From the NCBI GenBank assembly GCA_903829015.1, contig CAIKOJ010000063.1, positions 1 through 64,000 on the forward strand: a stretch of 64,000 nucleotides of DNA. The letters are read 5' to 3'. The DNA is from an uncultured Bacteroidota bacterium. Its GTDB lineage: Bacteria; Bacteroidota; Bacteroidia; Chitinophagales; Chitinophagaceae. Under the pieces are notes generated by a model that was not told the DNA's origin, did no database searches, and was given only the letters and a program-made list of their open reading frames with translations. The position numbers were made by a program, and so were the translations under genes. Below, in pieces: positions 34,728-44,858 of this stretch. Position 1 is the stretch's first letter; each line of letters opens with the position of its first letter.

Positions 34728-35771
34728 TTAGGCCGCTCCCAATAGCTTAAGCTGACCAATAACCACCTTGGCCCGTTCATCCAATGAATGTTCGCGCAGT
34801 GCCCGCTGATAACCTGCCTCTTTAATGGTCAGTCGTTCCTGCTCATGTTCCAGATAGTATTGAGTCGCGCTCGCCATTTCTTCTGCATCGCCAAAGAATC
34901 CGGCCTCCGCTTTTTCTTTGAAATACAGCACCGATTCTTCATTGCGCTCATGCAGCATAAAGCCCGAGGAACCCGGTATATGAAAAGTTCTTGAAGTAAT
35001 AAGATCTCCCGAAGATGCACCCGAAACTTTTTCCGACAAAATACCCAGATTGATCTTAGAACACTGTATCGCTATTGCATACAGATCACCCACCACCCCC
35101 GTATACTGTATACTGCTTTTTAAAGAATCTGTGCTTGATTTAAACCACTGCTCGCCCCATATCTTAAGGTCTATACCTGAAAGCTTTTGTTTGAGGACAG
35201 TCAGCCACTGTTCTTTCTTTGGAGACCATGTGCCTATAAACGACACATCGCACCCAAACCGCTTCATATCAGTATCAGACACCTCCAATTTCCTATGTAT
35301 CTCCGGATCAAAGCCATGTGGAATAAAGTACGCTTTCTTTACCCCAAACGTATCTTTCAGGTCCTTAACGCCAAATGTCTTGGTAGTAAATATGAGTTCA
35401 TAAAGTGGTATACATGCCGGTATGTTTTTCCCATGAAAGGTCATACTCACATCCGGATAAAACAATGCCAGCCTGCACCCTTTGCTCTTCGCAAATTCCA
35501 GCGTTTCGGGTCTTACAAATGCACCTTTATATACCAGTACCACTTCCGGCGAAAACAACTCAATCTTCTTTCTGATGGCAATATTGAACTCCTCCTCCTG
35601 CAATGGCCTGATCAATCTCTCCAGTATTTTGGTGGATTTTGTTTTGGTAAGCAGACTTATATAGTAAAACTCGTCCATCACTTCCAGCAGGCAACCTTGC
35701 CTACTCAGCGCCCTGAACAACCCTCCTGCATTACTTCCCCGCCACAGAGGGCCTATAGCCAGTATTCGCAT
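34728..35771 (-). CDS. CgeB-like glycosyltransferase
   Basis: 347 residues from the ATG at 35771. GT-B type with a short Rossmann-like N-terminal half (MRILAIGPLWRGSNAGGLFRAL, VVLVYKG, LALFYPDVS) and a C-terminal half with DVSFIGTWSPKKEQWL, INLGILSE and TSRTFHIPGSSGFMLHERNEE, as in the CgeB/spore-maturation glycosyltransferase family. It overlaps the 3' end of the polymerase gene by 41 bases and is the last gene of the polysaccharide operon. Donor and acceptor unknown. Confidence 0.8.
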   Translation of the reverse strand: MRILAIGPLWRGSNAGGLFRALSRQGCLLEVMDEFYYISLLTKTKSTKILERLIRPLQEEEFNIAIRKKIELFSPEVVLVYKGAFVRPETLEFAKSKGCRLALFYPDVSMTFHGKNIPACIPLYELIFTTKTFGVKDLKDTFGVKKAYFIPHGFDPEIHRKLEVSDTDMKRFGCDVSFIGTWSPKKEQWLTVLKQKLSGIDLKIWGEQWFKSSTDSLKSSIQYTGVVGDLYAIAIQCSKINLGILSEKVSGASSGDLITSRTFHIPGSSGFMLHERNEESVLYFKEKAEAGFFGDAEEMASATQYYLEHEQERLTIKEAGYQRALREHSLDERAKVVIGQLKLLGAA

Positions 35772-37071
35772 AATGGTCTGCAATTTTCTTTATCAGATAA
35801 AATATCAGGTAGGTAGACAGAAGCGTTACCACCACCTGCAGATCGGCATAACTGCCTATAGACAGGATGAACAAATACCCCCCGAAAATGGTTCCCGCCA
35901 GATTATACTCTGATCCGTAGAAATTCGCCGCATTCCAAAGCAAAGCAAGGAAAAACCCAAAAAACAAACTACCTATAACCACACCTATCCACCCAAAATC
36001 CAGATACAATTCCCCGGCCACAGTCATGTTAATAGAGTTATTGGCAGTACCCAAAGCCGTCTTCGAACCAACCCCTATTTCCAACGCAAACCACGCACCC
36101 AGTTGGATCAGCGGTTTATCCGGCCACAGCACGCGCGGAATCAGTGCGGTGAGTATTGGCGCAGAGGCCACACCGTCATAAAAACCATTCCGTTCCACAA
36201 GGTTTACCACATTTGTTATCTGGGCCAGATTGGCACTTCGATCCATCAGTCCACCCCTTGCATTTTCAGTTGGCCGTTCTTCCGGACTGTTTTCTCCCGT
36301 AAACACTGATATAAAATTAGACCTGTTATTCTGCAGCATCGGGAATACACTTGCATATACCAGCACGATCATCACAAACGGGAATACCCTGTAACTAAAC
36401 AGGAATTTCATATTGCCCATGCCTATAAAATAACCCAGCGAAAGATAAAACGTAGGCAAGATCAGCTCGAATCTCAGATACGACGAGATAAGCGCCGTAT
36501 ATGTTTCAATAACGAAAAGGCTAAGCGCATAAGCCCTGTACGTCTTACTGTCATGCTTTGCCCATAATCGGGCAAAAAACAAAATACCGATCGTATTTAC
36601 AAGTCCATAGATTTTGGCGATCTGATTGCCCTTCATACTGGCACCATAACCTAAAATCGACAATCCGTTTGCAATCAACAATATCCAGAACAGATAGGTT
36701 ATGATCACTTCCTTGTTTAACTCAAAATCGATCCTTGCCAGCCCCCTCTTAGCCGCCAACTGATACCCCAACGCACATAGTGTACTCGATATACACCAGA
36801 TCAAAACAGCCTGGTCTATGTACTTGGGGATAATGTATGTGTAGGTCCTTACATCCCTGGCCTCCACCTGATTGATCAGATTCAGGTTGGCAATGTTCAC
36901 GATAATCACCCCTATGTAAAACAAAAGAAGCGGTGTGATCAGGATTGTCTTCTCCCTAAAATGATTTACAACCGCTATGCCAAAATGTATGGTAAGCAGA
37001 ATAAGCATCTCCGAGCCTGAAAAGAATCCGGCCGAGATTGCGTAAATCACTAAAAAAACTGCGTTCAGCAT
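35731..37071 (-). CDS. O-antigen/exopolysaccharide polymerase (Wzy-type)
   Basis: 446 residues with about 12 membrane helices and a large extracytoplasmic loop (about residues 255-345) that contains ARGGLMDRSANLAQITNVV and ALIPRVLWPDKP. The RxLWPDKP loop is found in many bacterial repeat-unit polymerases. It would join repeat units on the periplasmic side. Placed in an operon between an FkbM methyltransferase and a CgeB-like glycosyltransferase. A flippase (Wzx) was not seen in the window. Polymerase sequences are variable, so the call leans on topology, loop and context. Confidence 0.75.
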   Translation of the reverse strand: MLNAVFLVIYAISAGFFSGSEMLILLTIHFGIAVVNHFREKTILITPLLLFYIGVIIVNIANLNLINQVEARDVRTYTYIIPKYIDQAVLIWCISSTLCALGYQLAAKRGLARIDFELNKEVIITYLFWILLIANGLSILGYGASMKGNQIAKIYGLVNTIGILFFARLWAKHDSKTYRAYALSLFVIETYTALISSYLRFELILPTFYLSLGYFIGMGNMKFLFSYRVFPFVMIVLVYASVFPMLQNNRSNFISVFTGENSPEERPTENARGGLMDRSANLAQITNVVNLVERNGFYDGVASAPILTALIPRVLWPDKPLIQLGAWFALEIGVGSKTALGTANNSINMTVAGELYLDFGWIGVVIGSLFFGFFLALLWNAANFYGSEYNLAGTIFGGYLFILSIGSYADLQVVVTLLSTYLIFYLIKKIADHYANTGYRPSVAGK

Positions 37072-37104
37072 GTATTAATATCTTTCTTCTCTTCCCCTAT
37101 TCCT

Positions 37105-37956
37105 TTAGGCGGAAACCGCCAGCCAGTTACCATCTTTTATTGAAGCCTCAGATTCCATCAGTTTCGTATCACTTTCACCTATCAGGTAAATCTTGTATCC
37201 ACAGTCCTTCAAAGTTCGGTATAATAACTTAGTATCGTTATAAGGCTCACAAGCTTCTGTAAAAATTGTCGGCTTATCTCTCTTGATCGTTTCAAGTCCA
37301 CCGGATATCATATCCATTTCAGCGCCTTGAATATCCATTTTTATAAAATCAACCTTCGCTATACCATGTTCTTTCACAAAACTATCCAGCTTTTTCTGCA
37401 CCACATCTATTTTACGTGTTTTAGATGTCTCCATATACTTGCTCGACATACCCGAATTACAGAAATTCTTAGGGTAAATATGAAAATGGATCATGCCGTC
37501 CTGCTCACCCAACGCAATATCATGAGCTTGTACATTTGTGAGCTCATTGATCTGCAGATTCATTTTCAAACGATCGAATGTATACGGATTAGGTTCAAAC
37601 GCATACAGCCTGCCATTGCCTATGATCCTCGATATCAGCAATGTTTCACTGCCAATATTCGCACCCGCCTCTATTACCGTGTCTCCCGGCTTTATGTACT
37701 TCGCCAGCACCTTGTTGGTATCAGCCTCATACTCCCCGAAGAAAAATATCTTCCACCCTATCAGATCTTTTGTACTTACAAAACACACCAGTCCGTCGTT
37801 TTGCAGCGGCACCACCAGATCCACACCATTTATATGGTCCGACTCATAATTGTACATAGCCTTCGCCACCCTGAAACGCAGCCGTTCCGGCAACATCGAT
37901 ACGATCCTTTTTGCTCTGGCAAGCGCCACTATTTCTTTTTGGAATTCCGGCACCAT
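37105..37956 (-). CDS. FkbM-family methyltransferase
   Basis: 283 residues, SAM-dependent. The SAM-binding loop is VIEAGANIGSETLLIS, followed by LYAFEPNPYTFDRL and IVKMDIQGAE-like KVDFIKMDIQGAEMDMI, the order found in FkbM O-methyltransferases. In surface-glycan operons such enzymes methylate sugar hydroxyls. It starts three bases after the AsnB-type gene stops and precedes the polymerase by 33 bases, so all belong to one transcript. Confidence 0.88.
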   Translation of the reverse strand: MVPEFQKEIVALARAKRIVSMLPERLRFRVAKAMYNYESDHINGVDLVVPLQNDGLVCFVSTKDLIGWKIFFFGEYEADTNKVLAKYIKPGDTVIEAGANIGSETLLISRIIGNGRLYAFEPNPYTFDRLKMNLQINELTNVQAHDIALGEQDGMIHFHIYPKNFCNSGMSSKYMETSKTRKIDVVQKKLDSFVKEHGIAKVDFIKMDIQGAEMDMISGGLETIKRDKPTIFTEACEPYNDTKLLYRTLKDCGYKIYLIGESDTKLMESEASIKDGNWLAVSA

Positions 37957-37959
37957 ATT

Positions 37960-39804
37960 TTACGATTGACTGTTGATGTTAAATTCCTTTTTCCATATAC
38001 TTACAGACATGCTCCTCCAAATCTGCAACGCTTCATTTAAGTTCAGTTTCCCAGCTCCCAGCTTTCCCGACAGATCATTGACGCACTTCTCTGTGAGTAT
38101 GTGATTTGCTTTCAGCTTACCTGCCACCCATTCTTTATCCTTTTCCAGCATACTGATCAGGGGCGTATAGAATCCTATTTTGTCTTTTCTTTCATACACT
38201 ATACCGGGTATATATTGCTTACACGATTCTCTAAGTATGAATTTCCTCATACCTTTTTTCAACAGATCATCGGGTCTAACACTTGCCACAAAATCTACTA
38301 TCCTGTGATCAAGAAACGGCATACGCCCTTCAATACTTTTGGCCATGGCATTCCTGTCATCATAGTGCACAAGGTGTGGCAGATGTACACCATGCAGTGA
38401 CTCCCGCCATACGTTATATATGTTGTCGTATTTATACAGCTGCACCAGATCATTCTGCACGTTCTTCAACAGCGATGGTTCAATGATCTCGCGTCGGCTC
38501 AGCCTCGATTGCTTCCTGAGGTAAAATTCCAGCGAAGGAAAAAATGTTTTCAGCATCGTCCGCATCGTGTAGCCGGTTCCCAATTTCATCTCATTCAGGT
38601 TCTTACGGAATCTGTTCAGCTGCACCGATCTGAACTGGTACGACAATATAGCCTGTGCCATATTGTTATACCCATGAAACAACTCATCTGCACCCTGACC
38701 GTTCAGTATCACCTTAATGCCGGTACTCGATGCTATATCCATCAGAAAGCCATGCGCAATGATCGACGGATCACCAAAGGGTTCCTCCTGTATCCTGATG
38801 TATTGCTCCAGCGAATCCTTCACAGATACCTCATTCAGATTCTTTCTGTGAACGATCATATTGCTCCCCGGATACTTATTGATCACAGCATCAACATACC
38901 TGGTCTCATCAAATTTACTATTAGGAGACTGCGCAGTAAATACGTGTATGTCTTTATCGTAGTAACTCGCTAGTATACCCGCTATTATCGACGAGTCCAC
39001 ACCACCCGATAAAGTAAGTCCTATCGGCACATCCGACAGAGTTACTGACAATACTGCCTCAACCACTAGGTCATGCAGCTTGTTGCAGGCGCTTTTATCA
39101 AACGGTATTTTATCCTTCGGAGCCACATCAGGCAACTCCCAGTACCGCACAAAATTAATTTCAGCCGCGCCTGACCGCACCCACGCATAAGATCCCTCCG
39201 GAAACGACCTTACATCCCTAAAGAAGGTATGCTCTCCCAGATGCCCGTAGTTACCTAGCGCCAGGTATTCAACAACCGCCGTTGTATCATATTCGGTCCG
39301 CTCATTTTCTCCAAGCAGCGGCCGTACTTCACTTGCCAGCATCCAGGCATCTCCTTTCCGCCTCATATACAGCGGCTTCTGTCCCAGCCTCGACCTTGAT
39401 ACAAATAATTGCTGCTCCTGCTTATCCCATATCAGCAACGACCACATGCCCACCATTTCCTTGAGCATTTCCTCCCGCTGTATCCTAAACAGCTCCACAA
39501 GTGTCTCGGTATCAGAGTGCCCCCTGAACTGGTAGTTGGGTAAAAATCTCTTTCTTAATTCCAGGTGATTGTATATCTCACCATTGAATACGGTTACGTA
39601 TCTGCCGCACGAAGAGTACATAGGCTGATGCCCCAGTGCAGATAATTCAAGTATGGACAAACGGGTTTGAGTAAGGGCCACATGATCGTCTTCATAGATA
39701 CCGCTATCATCCGGCCCCCTGTGCTGCAGCAAAGTCCGTGACCGCTCACTGAAGAGTGCCGCCGCATCCTTATTTTCCCCTAAATATCCTGCTATTCCGC
39801 ACAT
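37960..39804 (-). CDS. asnB: Glutamine-dependent amidotransferase of the asparagine synthase family
   Basis: 614 residues. Cys2 of MCGIAGYLG is the glutaminase nucleophile; FNGEIYNHLELR and the SDTETLVELF segment belong to the same domain. The synthetase half has the PP-loop LSGGVDSSIIAGIL near residue 260 and NGQGADELFHGY later. It could make free asparagine, but the position inside a glycosyltransferase operon suggests amidation of a sugar acid, as with WbpS-type enzymes. Ordinary asparagine synthesis cannot be excluded. It follows the first glycosyltransferase gene by 54 bases. Confidence 0.88.
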   Translation of the reverse strand: MCGIAGYLGENKDAAALFSERSRTLLQHRGPDDSGIYEDDHVALTQTRLSILELSALGHQPMYSSCGRYVTVFNGEIYNHLELRKRFLPNYQFRGHSDTETLVELFRIQREEMLKEMVGMWSLLIWDKQEQQLFVSRSRLGQKPLYMRRKGDAWMLASEVRPLLGENERTEYDTTAVVEYLALGNYGHLGEHTFFRDVRSFPEGSYAWVRSGAAEINFVRYWELPDVAPKDKIPFDKSACNKLHDLVVEAVLSVTLSDVPIGLTLSGGVDSSIIAGILASYYDKDIHVFTAQSPNSKFDETRYVDAVINKYPGSNMIVHRKNLNEVSVKDSLEQYIRIQEEPFGDPSIIAHGFLMDIASSTGIKVILNGQGADELFHGYNNMAQAILSYQFRSVQLNRFRKNLNEMKLGTGYTMRTMLKTFFPSLEFYLRKQSRLSRREIIEPSLLKNVQNDLVQLYKYDNIYNVWRESLHGVHLPHLVHYDDRNAMAKSIEGRMPFLDHRIVDFVASVRPDDLLKKGMRKFILRESCKQYIPGIVYERKDKIGFYTPLISMLEKDKEWVAGKLKANHILTEKCVNDLSGKLGAGKLNLNEALQIWRSMSVSIWKKEFNINSQS

Positions 39805-39858
39805 ACTTGATCCTATACCCTTTTATTCTTCCTTACTTTCTTGCTCCGTTTATAAACT

Positions 39859-41037
39859 CTATTCTATGCTGATCCTTTCATTCAGATAATATATCAGCGG
39901 CTTCAACTGCTGCTGCATACAATAATCCTCTTTTACAAATGTGCTGATCTTTTGTTTCAGCTCTGTTTCATTCACTGCTATTAGCGCCCTCCTCAACGCC
40001 TTGCTTATCTCAACCGGCGTACTTGTCTCAGCAAGCGCAGCCAGACCTTTCATTTCTATTGGCTTCAGGTATTCACTTTTCAGCCCCAGTATGAACAGCT
40101 TTTTATACAAGTACTCGCCCACTTTATTCGGCGCTATCATTTTCGTTTTCACATTCTCCTGCTCCTCTCTCGATAAGCATACTCCAATATTTGCGTTCGC
40201 CTGCAGAGCCAGCATTTGCGCCCTCGTCACATAGGGCAGCAGCAGTATTCGGTCAGCGCAATCAGTTCTGCTTACTACCTTTTTTATCCTGTCGCAGTAT
40301 TCGTTGTCTTTTATCCCGGTTATCACCAGAGCACTTCCTTTGTCATTCACCAGATCAAATGCCCTCACCAGTTCCAGCAGGCAGTGCTCATCGTTCACTG
40401 CACCGGTATACAACACAATTTTCTTATTCAGAAAATCTGCCGGCACTATATTCTTGTAAGTCTCATAGTCGGTCGATGCCTCTGTCTTGGGTACATATGC
40501 CGTGTTCAGAATAGTGTGTGGCATAAACGTAAGGTGGCACCTGCCCGCCAGCCATGCCGATCGCTGTATAGACGGCGTAGCCACAAAATCCGCCTTATAA
40601 ATACTCCTCAATGCCTGTAGATTTCTCAGATTGGATAACGGCGAATTGAAAAAGATAGGCAGTATAAAATCAGCTATTTCCAGTACCAGGTACACCAACG
40701 GTACATTCTTTTTTATATTCAGTCCGCACGTAAATGAGAACGGGCAAAACGAAATGATCGCCGCCGGATGCTCATTCACCAGTTCCTTTGCCCTGTTCGT
40801 AAATTTCCTCCGCAACCCCATGCGCCCCTTCAGCCCTGAATTGTAATGACTGCCTAAAGTTTCAACTACAATGTTCTCACCCAAATCAAGTTGAGCAGGC
40901 ACAAATGAGTCGAACGTAAGAATGTGAATATCAAAACCAAGATCTCGTAAAACCTGACCCGTTGAATATACAGGCGGCAGAAAATCAGGATGGACCAACG
41001 TAAGTAATAATATTTTTTTATTCCTCATCTCCATCAA
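39859..41037 (-). CDS. Glycosyltransferase, GT-B fold
   Basis: 392 residues from 41037; ATGs at 41034 and 41028 are equally possible, the last one giving a clean MRNKKILLLTLVHPDF start. The N-terminal half has FLPPVYSTGQVLRDLGFDI, the C-terminal half KIVLYTGAVNDEHCLLELVRAFDLV and IAPNKVGEYLYKKLFILG, which fit family 4-like enzymes. It is the first gene of the minus-strand polysaccharide operon; a TAAATTTG element lies 62 bases upstream. Specificity unknown. Confidence 0.8.
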   Translation of the reverse strand: MMEMRNKKILLLTLVHPDFLPPVYSTGQVLRDLGFDIHILTFDSFVPAQLDLGENIVVETLGSHYNSGLKGRMGLRRKFTNRAKELVNEHPAAIISFCPFSFTCGLNIKKNVPLVYLVLEIADFILPIFFNSPLSNLRNLQALRSIYKADFVATPSIQRSAWLAGRCHLTFMPHTILNTAYVPKTEASTDYETYKNIVPADFLNKKIVLYTGAVNDEHCLLELVRAFDLVNDKGSALVITGIKDNEYCDRIKKVVSRTDCADRILLLPYVTRAQMLALQANANIGVCLSREEQENVKTKMIAPNKVGEYLYKKLFILGLKSEYLKPIEMKGLAALAETSTPVEISKALRRALIAVNETELKQKISTFVKEDYCMQQQLKPLIYYLNERISIE

Positions 41038-41098
41038 TAATAAAATTCATGCCTGCTTTGGTTTTTACCTGATTACGGGAGGTTTTAGGTTGGACAAT

Positions 41099-41106
41099 CA
41101 AATTTA
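41099..41106 (-). promoter_or_regulatory. TAnnTTTG -7 element, polysaccharide operon
   Basis: Reads TAAATTTG on the minus strand, 61 bases upstream of the first glycosyltransferase start at 41037. It is the best promoter candidate for the five-gene operon. Confidence 0.45.
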
Positions 41107-41215
41107 CGGCTATTATTTACAATTCCTAAAGTAAAAGGAGACCACTGGTGCATTTCATATAGCTGCACAGAAAACCAATATAAAAACACCTACCCACCAA
41201 AAACAGATGTAAATA

Positions 41216-42115
41216 CTATTTCTTACCACCTTGCAACCAAATCTCGTCGCCCGGCAAGGTGCACTCAGCGCAGTCAATCAGCAAGCCCTTAGCGCTTTCT
41301 CTCTGTTCTTTTGTATATTTTTTCTTAATACTCAAATTACTATCGGCCCATGCTGCTGCTATCCACTTGTACATAAAATAGGGCTCGTAGTAGGCTATCT
41401 TTCTATACGATTGCCGTGTGGTATCTGCCCACTTGCTTTTTAAAATGATCTTGTGCAACCCTATCCATTTGTTGCTTCGCTCGGGGCCGCCTATCAGTTT
41501 CTCTGGTACATTTACCGATACTTTCCACTTATCTGTCTCCACCTGCGGCAATAATCCCGCTAGTTCTATGAAACTCAACCCGAACGACGAACAGCCCGCA
41601 CCCTTTCCTTCGCGTGGTTTGTTGGCTCCATTATATACTCTGTCGTAGCCACGTTCTTTATATTCGTTCAGGTATTGCCATAGCCTATTAAATGCCTCAT
41701 TGCTTACCCTGAACCTAATATATGCCACATCTCCATTTTTCAGCCTTTCAGATAGTTCATTGGCATTAACATCGCCTACTTCCATTTTCCCCCGCAGCGG
41801 TGTAAACAGAATCCCCATTCCATAACCCTTTACATAAACCCTGTATGCAACGTCGGCCTTCGATTCAGCCACAATACCAGCAACAACAAAACGCGAACTG
41901 TCACGCAGTTCTACGACTACATGCCCCATAGGGTGCCGGTGTTTCACGTACTTATTTTTCGCCGTCAGACTTTTTATATAGCTCACAAGTAATGCCCCAG
42001 GCGAGCGCCAGTTCATAGGTGCGGGCGGCGGTATCACATACAAAGTGACCTCCTGCCCCTGCGCCACATACCCCGCAATCAGCAACAACAGTATCGATAT
42101 CGCACCCCTCAACAT
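41216..42115 (-). CDS. Secreted protein, possible permuted papain-like (NlpC/P60-related) enzyme
   Basis: 299 residues with a signal peptide (MLRGAISILLLLIAGYVAQG). A His occurs early in HRHPMGHVVVELRDSS and a Cys later in GKGAGCSSFGLSFIELAGLLP. In YiiX/YebB-type permuted NlpC/P60 proteins a GHVxxE-like His segment precedes a CSSFxxxxY-like Cys helix, so the order fits. The C-terminal 100 residues are Lys- and Trp-rich. This is inference from two short motifs only; the family was not otherwise recognised. The gene lies just upstream of the polysaccharide operon on the same strand but 180 bases away. Confidence 0.55.
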   Translation of the reverse strand: MLRGAISILLLLIAGYVAQGQEVTLYVIPPPAPMNWRSPGALLVSYIKSLTAKNKYVKHRHPMGHVVVELRDSSRFVVAGIVAESKADVAYRVYVKGYGMGILFTPLRGKMEVGDVNANELSERLKNGDVAYIRFRVSNEAFNRLWQYLNEYKERGYDRVYNGANKPREGKGAGCSSFGLSFIELAGLLPQVETDKWKVSVNVPEKLIGGPERSNKWIGLHKIILKSKWADTTRQSYRKIAYYEPYFMYKWIAAAWADSNLSIKKKYTKEQRESAKGLLIDCAECTLPGDEIWLQGGKK

Positions 42116-42314
42116 GTATAGTAAAAGTGGTGCAAATTGCGATAAATTACCGCACTATTTAATGATTGTGGTCATTTAGATGTTTACCCAATACCTTACC
42201 GATGCTGCATATGTTATTTTCTCACCTGCAAATAAACTCACAGTACAACTGTACTTAAACTCTCCACCCAAATTATATTATTTATACTTAACTTTATATC
42301 AAATAAACCAGCCG

Positions 42315-44777
42315 ATGGCTTACCCTCCTCATTATTTGTTACCTAGGCTCCCACGGTTTCATAAACGGCTTTGCCTGTGCGGTATAAGAATATCCAGTCT
42401 GTTTTTCTTCCTGGTATTTCTTTTTAATCTTGTATGCGCTCAGCATTCCGACGCACAAGGCTGGCAGTGGGCAAGATCCGGCAGGCCCGCTCATGTTGAT
42501 GCCTGGGCCGTAGCTACCGATCCCGCCGGGAATGTCTATGCCGCCGGCGAAGACCTTGATCTTACACCGGTACCTGAGATCTTCGGAACTATCGTAGACT
42601 CGGTTGCACCTCATCAGGCATTATGGGTAAAATACGACCCTTCAGGAACCCCGCTTTGGTCTGGATTTACTACAGGAGATGGTTGCTGGCTTAACAACAT
42701 ATGCACAGACAACTCCGGAAACCTCATTGTGTATGGCGTTATGCTTTATTTTTCATTGAAAATAGGTACCCATGAAGTGACTGACACTCCGGCTTGGACC
42801 ATTCCCTATGCAAGAAAATACTTTATAGCCAAAATAGATCCCACAGGTTACGTAATATGGTTAATAAGCGATGGCCTGAACATTAATTACAACAATCCTT
42901 TCAGCCTGCCGGATAATCCCTCTATAATTGGTGATGGCGGTGTTACAACAGATCACTTCGGCAACATCTACGTTACTGGCAATTACCATGACTCATTAAC
43001 ACTTGGCGGACATACCTTTTATAGTGCCGGGCAAAATGATGCCTTTGTGGCAAAATATTCCCCATCTGGTGCACTATTATGGGCTAATGCGGTCGGGGGA
43101 CCGGGAAATGACAGGGGAATAAGTGTTACAGTATCATCCACAGGCCACACATACATTTGCGGCTATACCGACTCAGCCACATTTACTGTTGGCAGTTCAA
43201 TAATTACAAATCCATATTCCAATCCGCTGGCTTTTATTGCCGAATTTTCCCCCTCGGGCACACCGTTATGGGCGCAGGCTCCCGGCGGCCGCAACGGCTC
43301 TTTCGCAGTTGGACTTCAGTCCGACAATTATGGCAATGTATATATGACTGGCGGCTTTGAAGATACGTCTATTTCTTTTGGCACTACTACGCTTTCACGC
43401 ACATTCCCTTCCGACACACCCCATCTTGCACTGTTTCTCGTGAGATATGCTCCATCTCGCACTGTAGACTGGTGCAAAACCATAGGCTCGCGCCACAAGG
43501 GTGTGTGGGGATACAGCATTGCCATGGCTTCCTGCGGCCAGATATGGGTTAGCGGTAGCTATTCAGATACCGCAATTATAGACTCGGCAACATTATTGCC
43601 CGCAGCCCGTCCCGGTGTAGCCGACCCTATTTTCATAGCTGGTTACGGTCTGGATGGTGGCGTAGTGGGATACTCCAGCTTGCGCACTGGTGGCGATGAC
43701 CAGAATGGCATTGCCAGTGATGCATATGGCAATGTTTATGTTTGTAGTGACATTGAGACTTACATTGTTGCCGGCCCCGACTCAATAGTAAAGGAAGGAA
43801 TTGGCGAAAACATATTCGTTGCAAAATACGGAAACACTATTGCCGCCCCCGATACCGTTTACCAGAGCAACGACTCCTCCATCTGCAGTTCCGGCACAGA
43901 CAGCATTCGTATCGCCGCACCCCGTGGCTACACCAATTATTTTTGGAGCGACAGCACCACCGACTCTTTCCATGTATTTCACCTTGCAGGCACATACTGG
44001 GTGTACTGCATTTCATGCGGCGACCCAGTACTCATAGACACATTCAGACTTTCAGATACCATTGTAAATGACACTGTCACCAGCAGGAAGAATGCCAATA
44101 TCTGCATGCTGTCTGATACGCCCGTGCCTCTGGCATTATCAGCACCAGTGGGAGGCATTCACTATTCCTGGAGCAGCGGCAGTACCACCCAGTCCGACTC
44201 GATATATCTCGCCGGCACTTACTGGGTCAGTTACATTTCGCATTGCAAACTGCATATCGATACGTTCGTTGTTACTGCCGTGCCGCAGCCCCCACCCATT
44301 TCAGGCCGGGATCCGTTGTGCGTAGGTGATTTTGTAACGCTAACTGATGCTCTTCCGGGAGGTATCTGGAAAACCAGCAACACAGCTGTTGCCACAATCG
44401 ACTCCAGCACCGGCTATACAGCAGGTATTGCAGCCGGTATCGATACCATCCGGTACATCATGCCCAACGGCTGTTTTGCCATACGCACTGAAACCGTACT
44501 TGCGCCACCCTGTGTGAATGCAGTAAATCAGATCCACACAGCCGCCAATGCAATAGAATTATACCCTGTACCCGCCCGCAACGAACTCGTAATAAAAACG
44601 AAAACCATTTATTACAGTACGTTTACCATAACCAACCCGCTCGGCCAGGTACTACTAACCGGCGATATCAAATCTATCCAAACCATAGCCGATGTCAGCA
44701 AACTGCCTTCAGGGTTTTACTACATAACCTTTAAAAACAATTATGGTAATTCGGTTAGGAAGTTCGTGAAGGAGTGA
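42315..44777 (+). CDS. Large secreted SBBP-repeat protein with Ig-like and T9SS domains
   Basis: 820 residues from the ATG at 42315. The frame opens at 42180, but a TAACTTTA element near 42288 and the signal peptide (SSLFFFLVFLFNLVCAQ) support the later start. Residues 60-530 carry beta-propeller-type SBBP repeats recognised by D-x-x-GNVYAAGE, DHFGNIYVTGNY, DNYGNVYMTGGF and AYGNVYVCSD. Then come two similar modules with YFWSDSTTDSF and YSWSSGSTTQSDS, an Ig-like part (GGIWKTSNTAVATIDSSTG) and a T9SS sorting domain ending KKFVKE-like (VRKFVKE). Expected on the cell surface. Ligand unknown. Confidence 0.85.
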   Translation: MAYPPHYLLPRLPRFHKRLCLCGIRISSLFFFLVFLFNLVCAQHSDAQGWQWARSGRPAHVDAWAVATDPAGNVYAAGEDLDLTPVPEIFGTIVDSVAPHQALWVKYDPSGTPLWSGFTTGDGCWLNNICTDNSGNLIVYGVMLYFSLKIGTHEVTDTPAWTIPYARKYFIAKIDPTGYVIWLISDGLNINYNNPFSLPDNPSIIGDGGVTTDHFGNIYVTGNYHDSLTLGGHTFYSAGQNDAFVAKYSPSGALLWANAVGGPGNDRGISVTVSSTGHTYICGYTDSATFTVGSSIITNPYSNPLAFIAEFSPSGTPLWAQAPGGRNGSFAVGLQSDNYGNVYMTGGFEDTSISFGTTTLSRTFPSDTPHLALFLVRYAPSRTVDWCKTIGSRHKGVWGYSIAMASCGQIWVSGSYSDTAIIDSATLLPAARPGVADPIFIAGYGLDGGVVGYSSLRTGGDDQNGIASDAYGNVYVCSDIETYIVAGPDSIVKEGIGENIFVAKYGNTIAAPDTVYQSNDSSICSSGTDSIRIAAPRGYTNYFWSDSTTDSFHVFHLAGTYWVYCISCGDPVLIDTFRLSDTIVNDTVTSRKNANICMLSDTPVPLALSAPVGGIHYSWSSGSTTQSDSIYLAGTYWVSYISHCKLHIDTFVVTAVPQPPPISGRDPLCVGDFVTLTDALPGGIWKTSNTAVATIDSSTGYTAGIAAGIDTIRYIMPNGCFAIRTETVLAPPCVNAVNQIHTAANAIELYPVPARNELVIKTKTIYYSTFTITNPLGQVLLTGDIKSIQTIADVSKLPSGFYYITFKNNYGNSVRKFVKE

Positions 44778-44858
44778 TTTCGCCCCGCCTTCGCAGGTGT
44801 TATTATCCTACCTGCAAGCGCTCGCTTGGAGCATCTCGCGCAGGGCTGCTGTGCTTCA

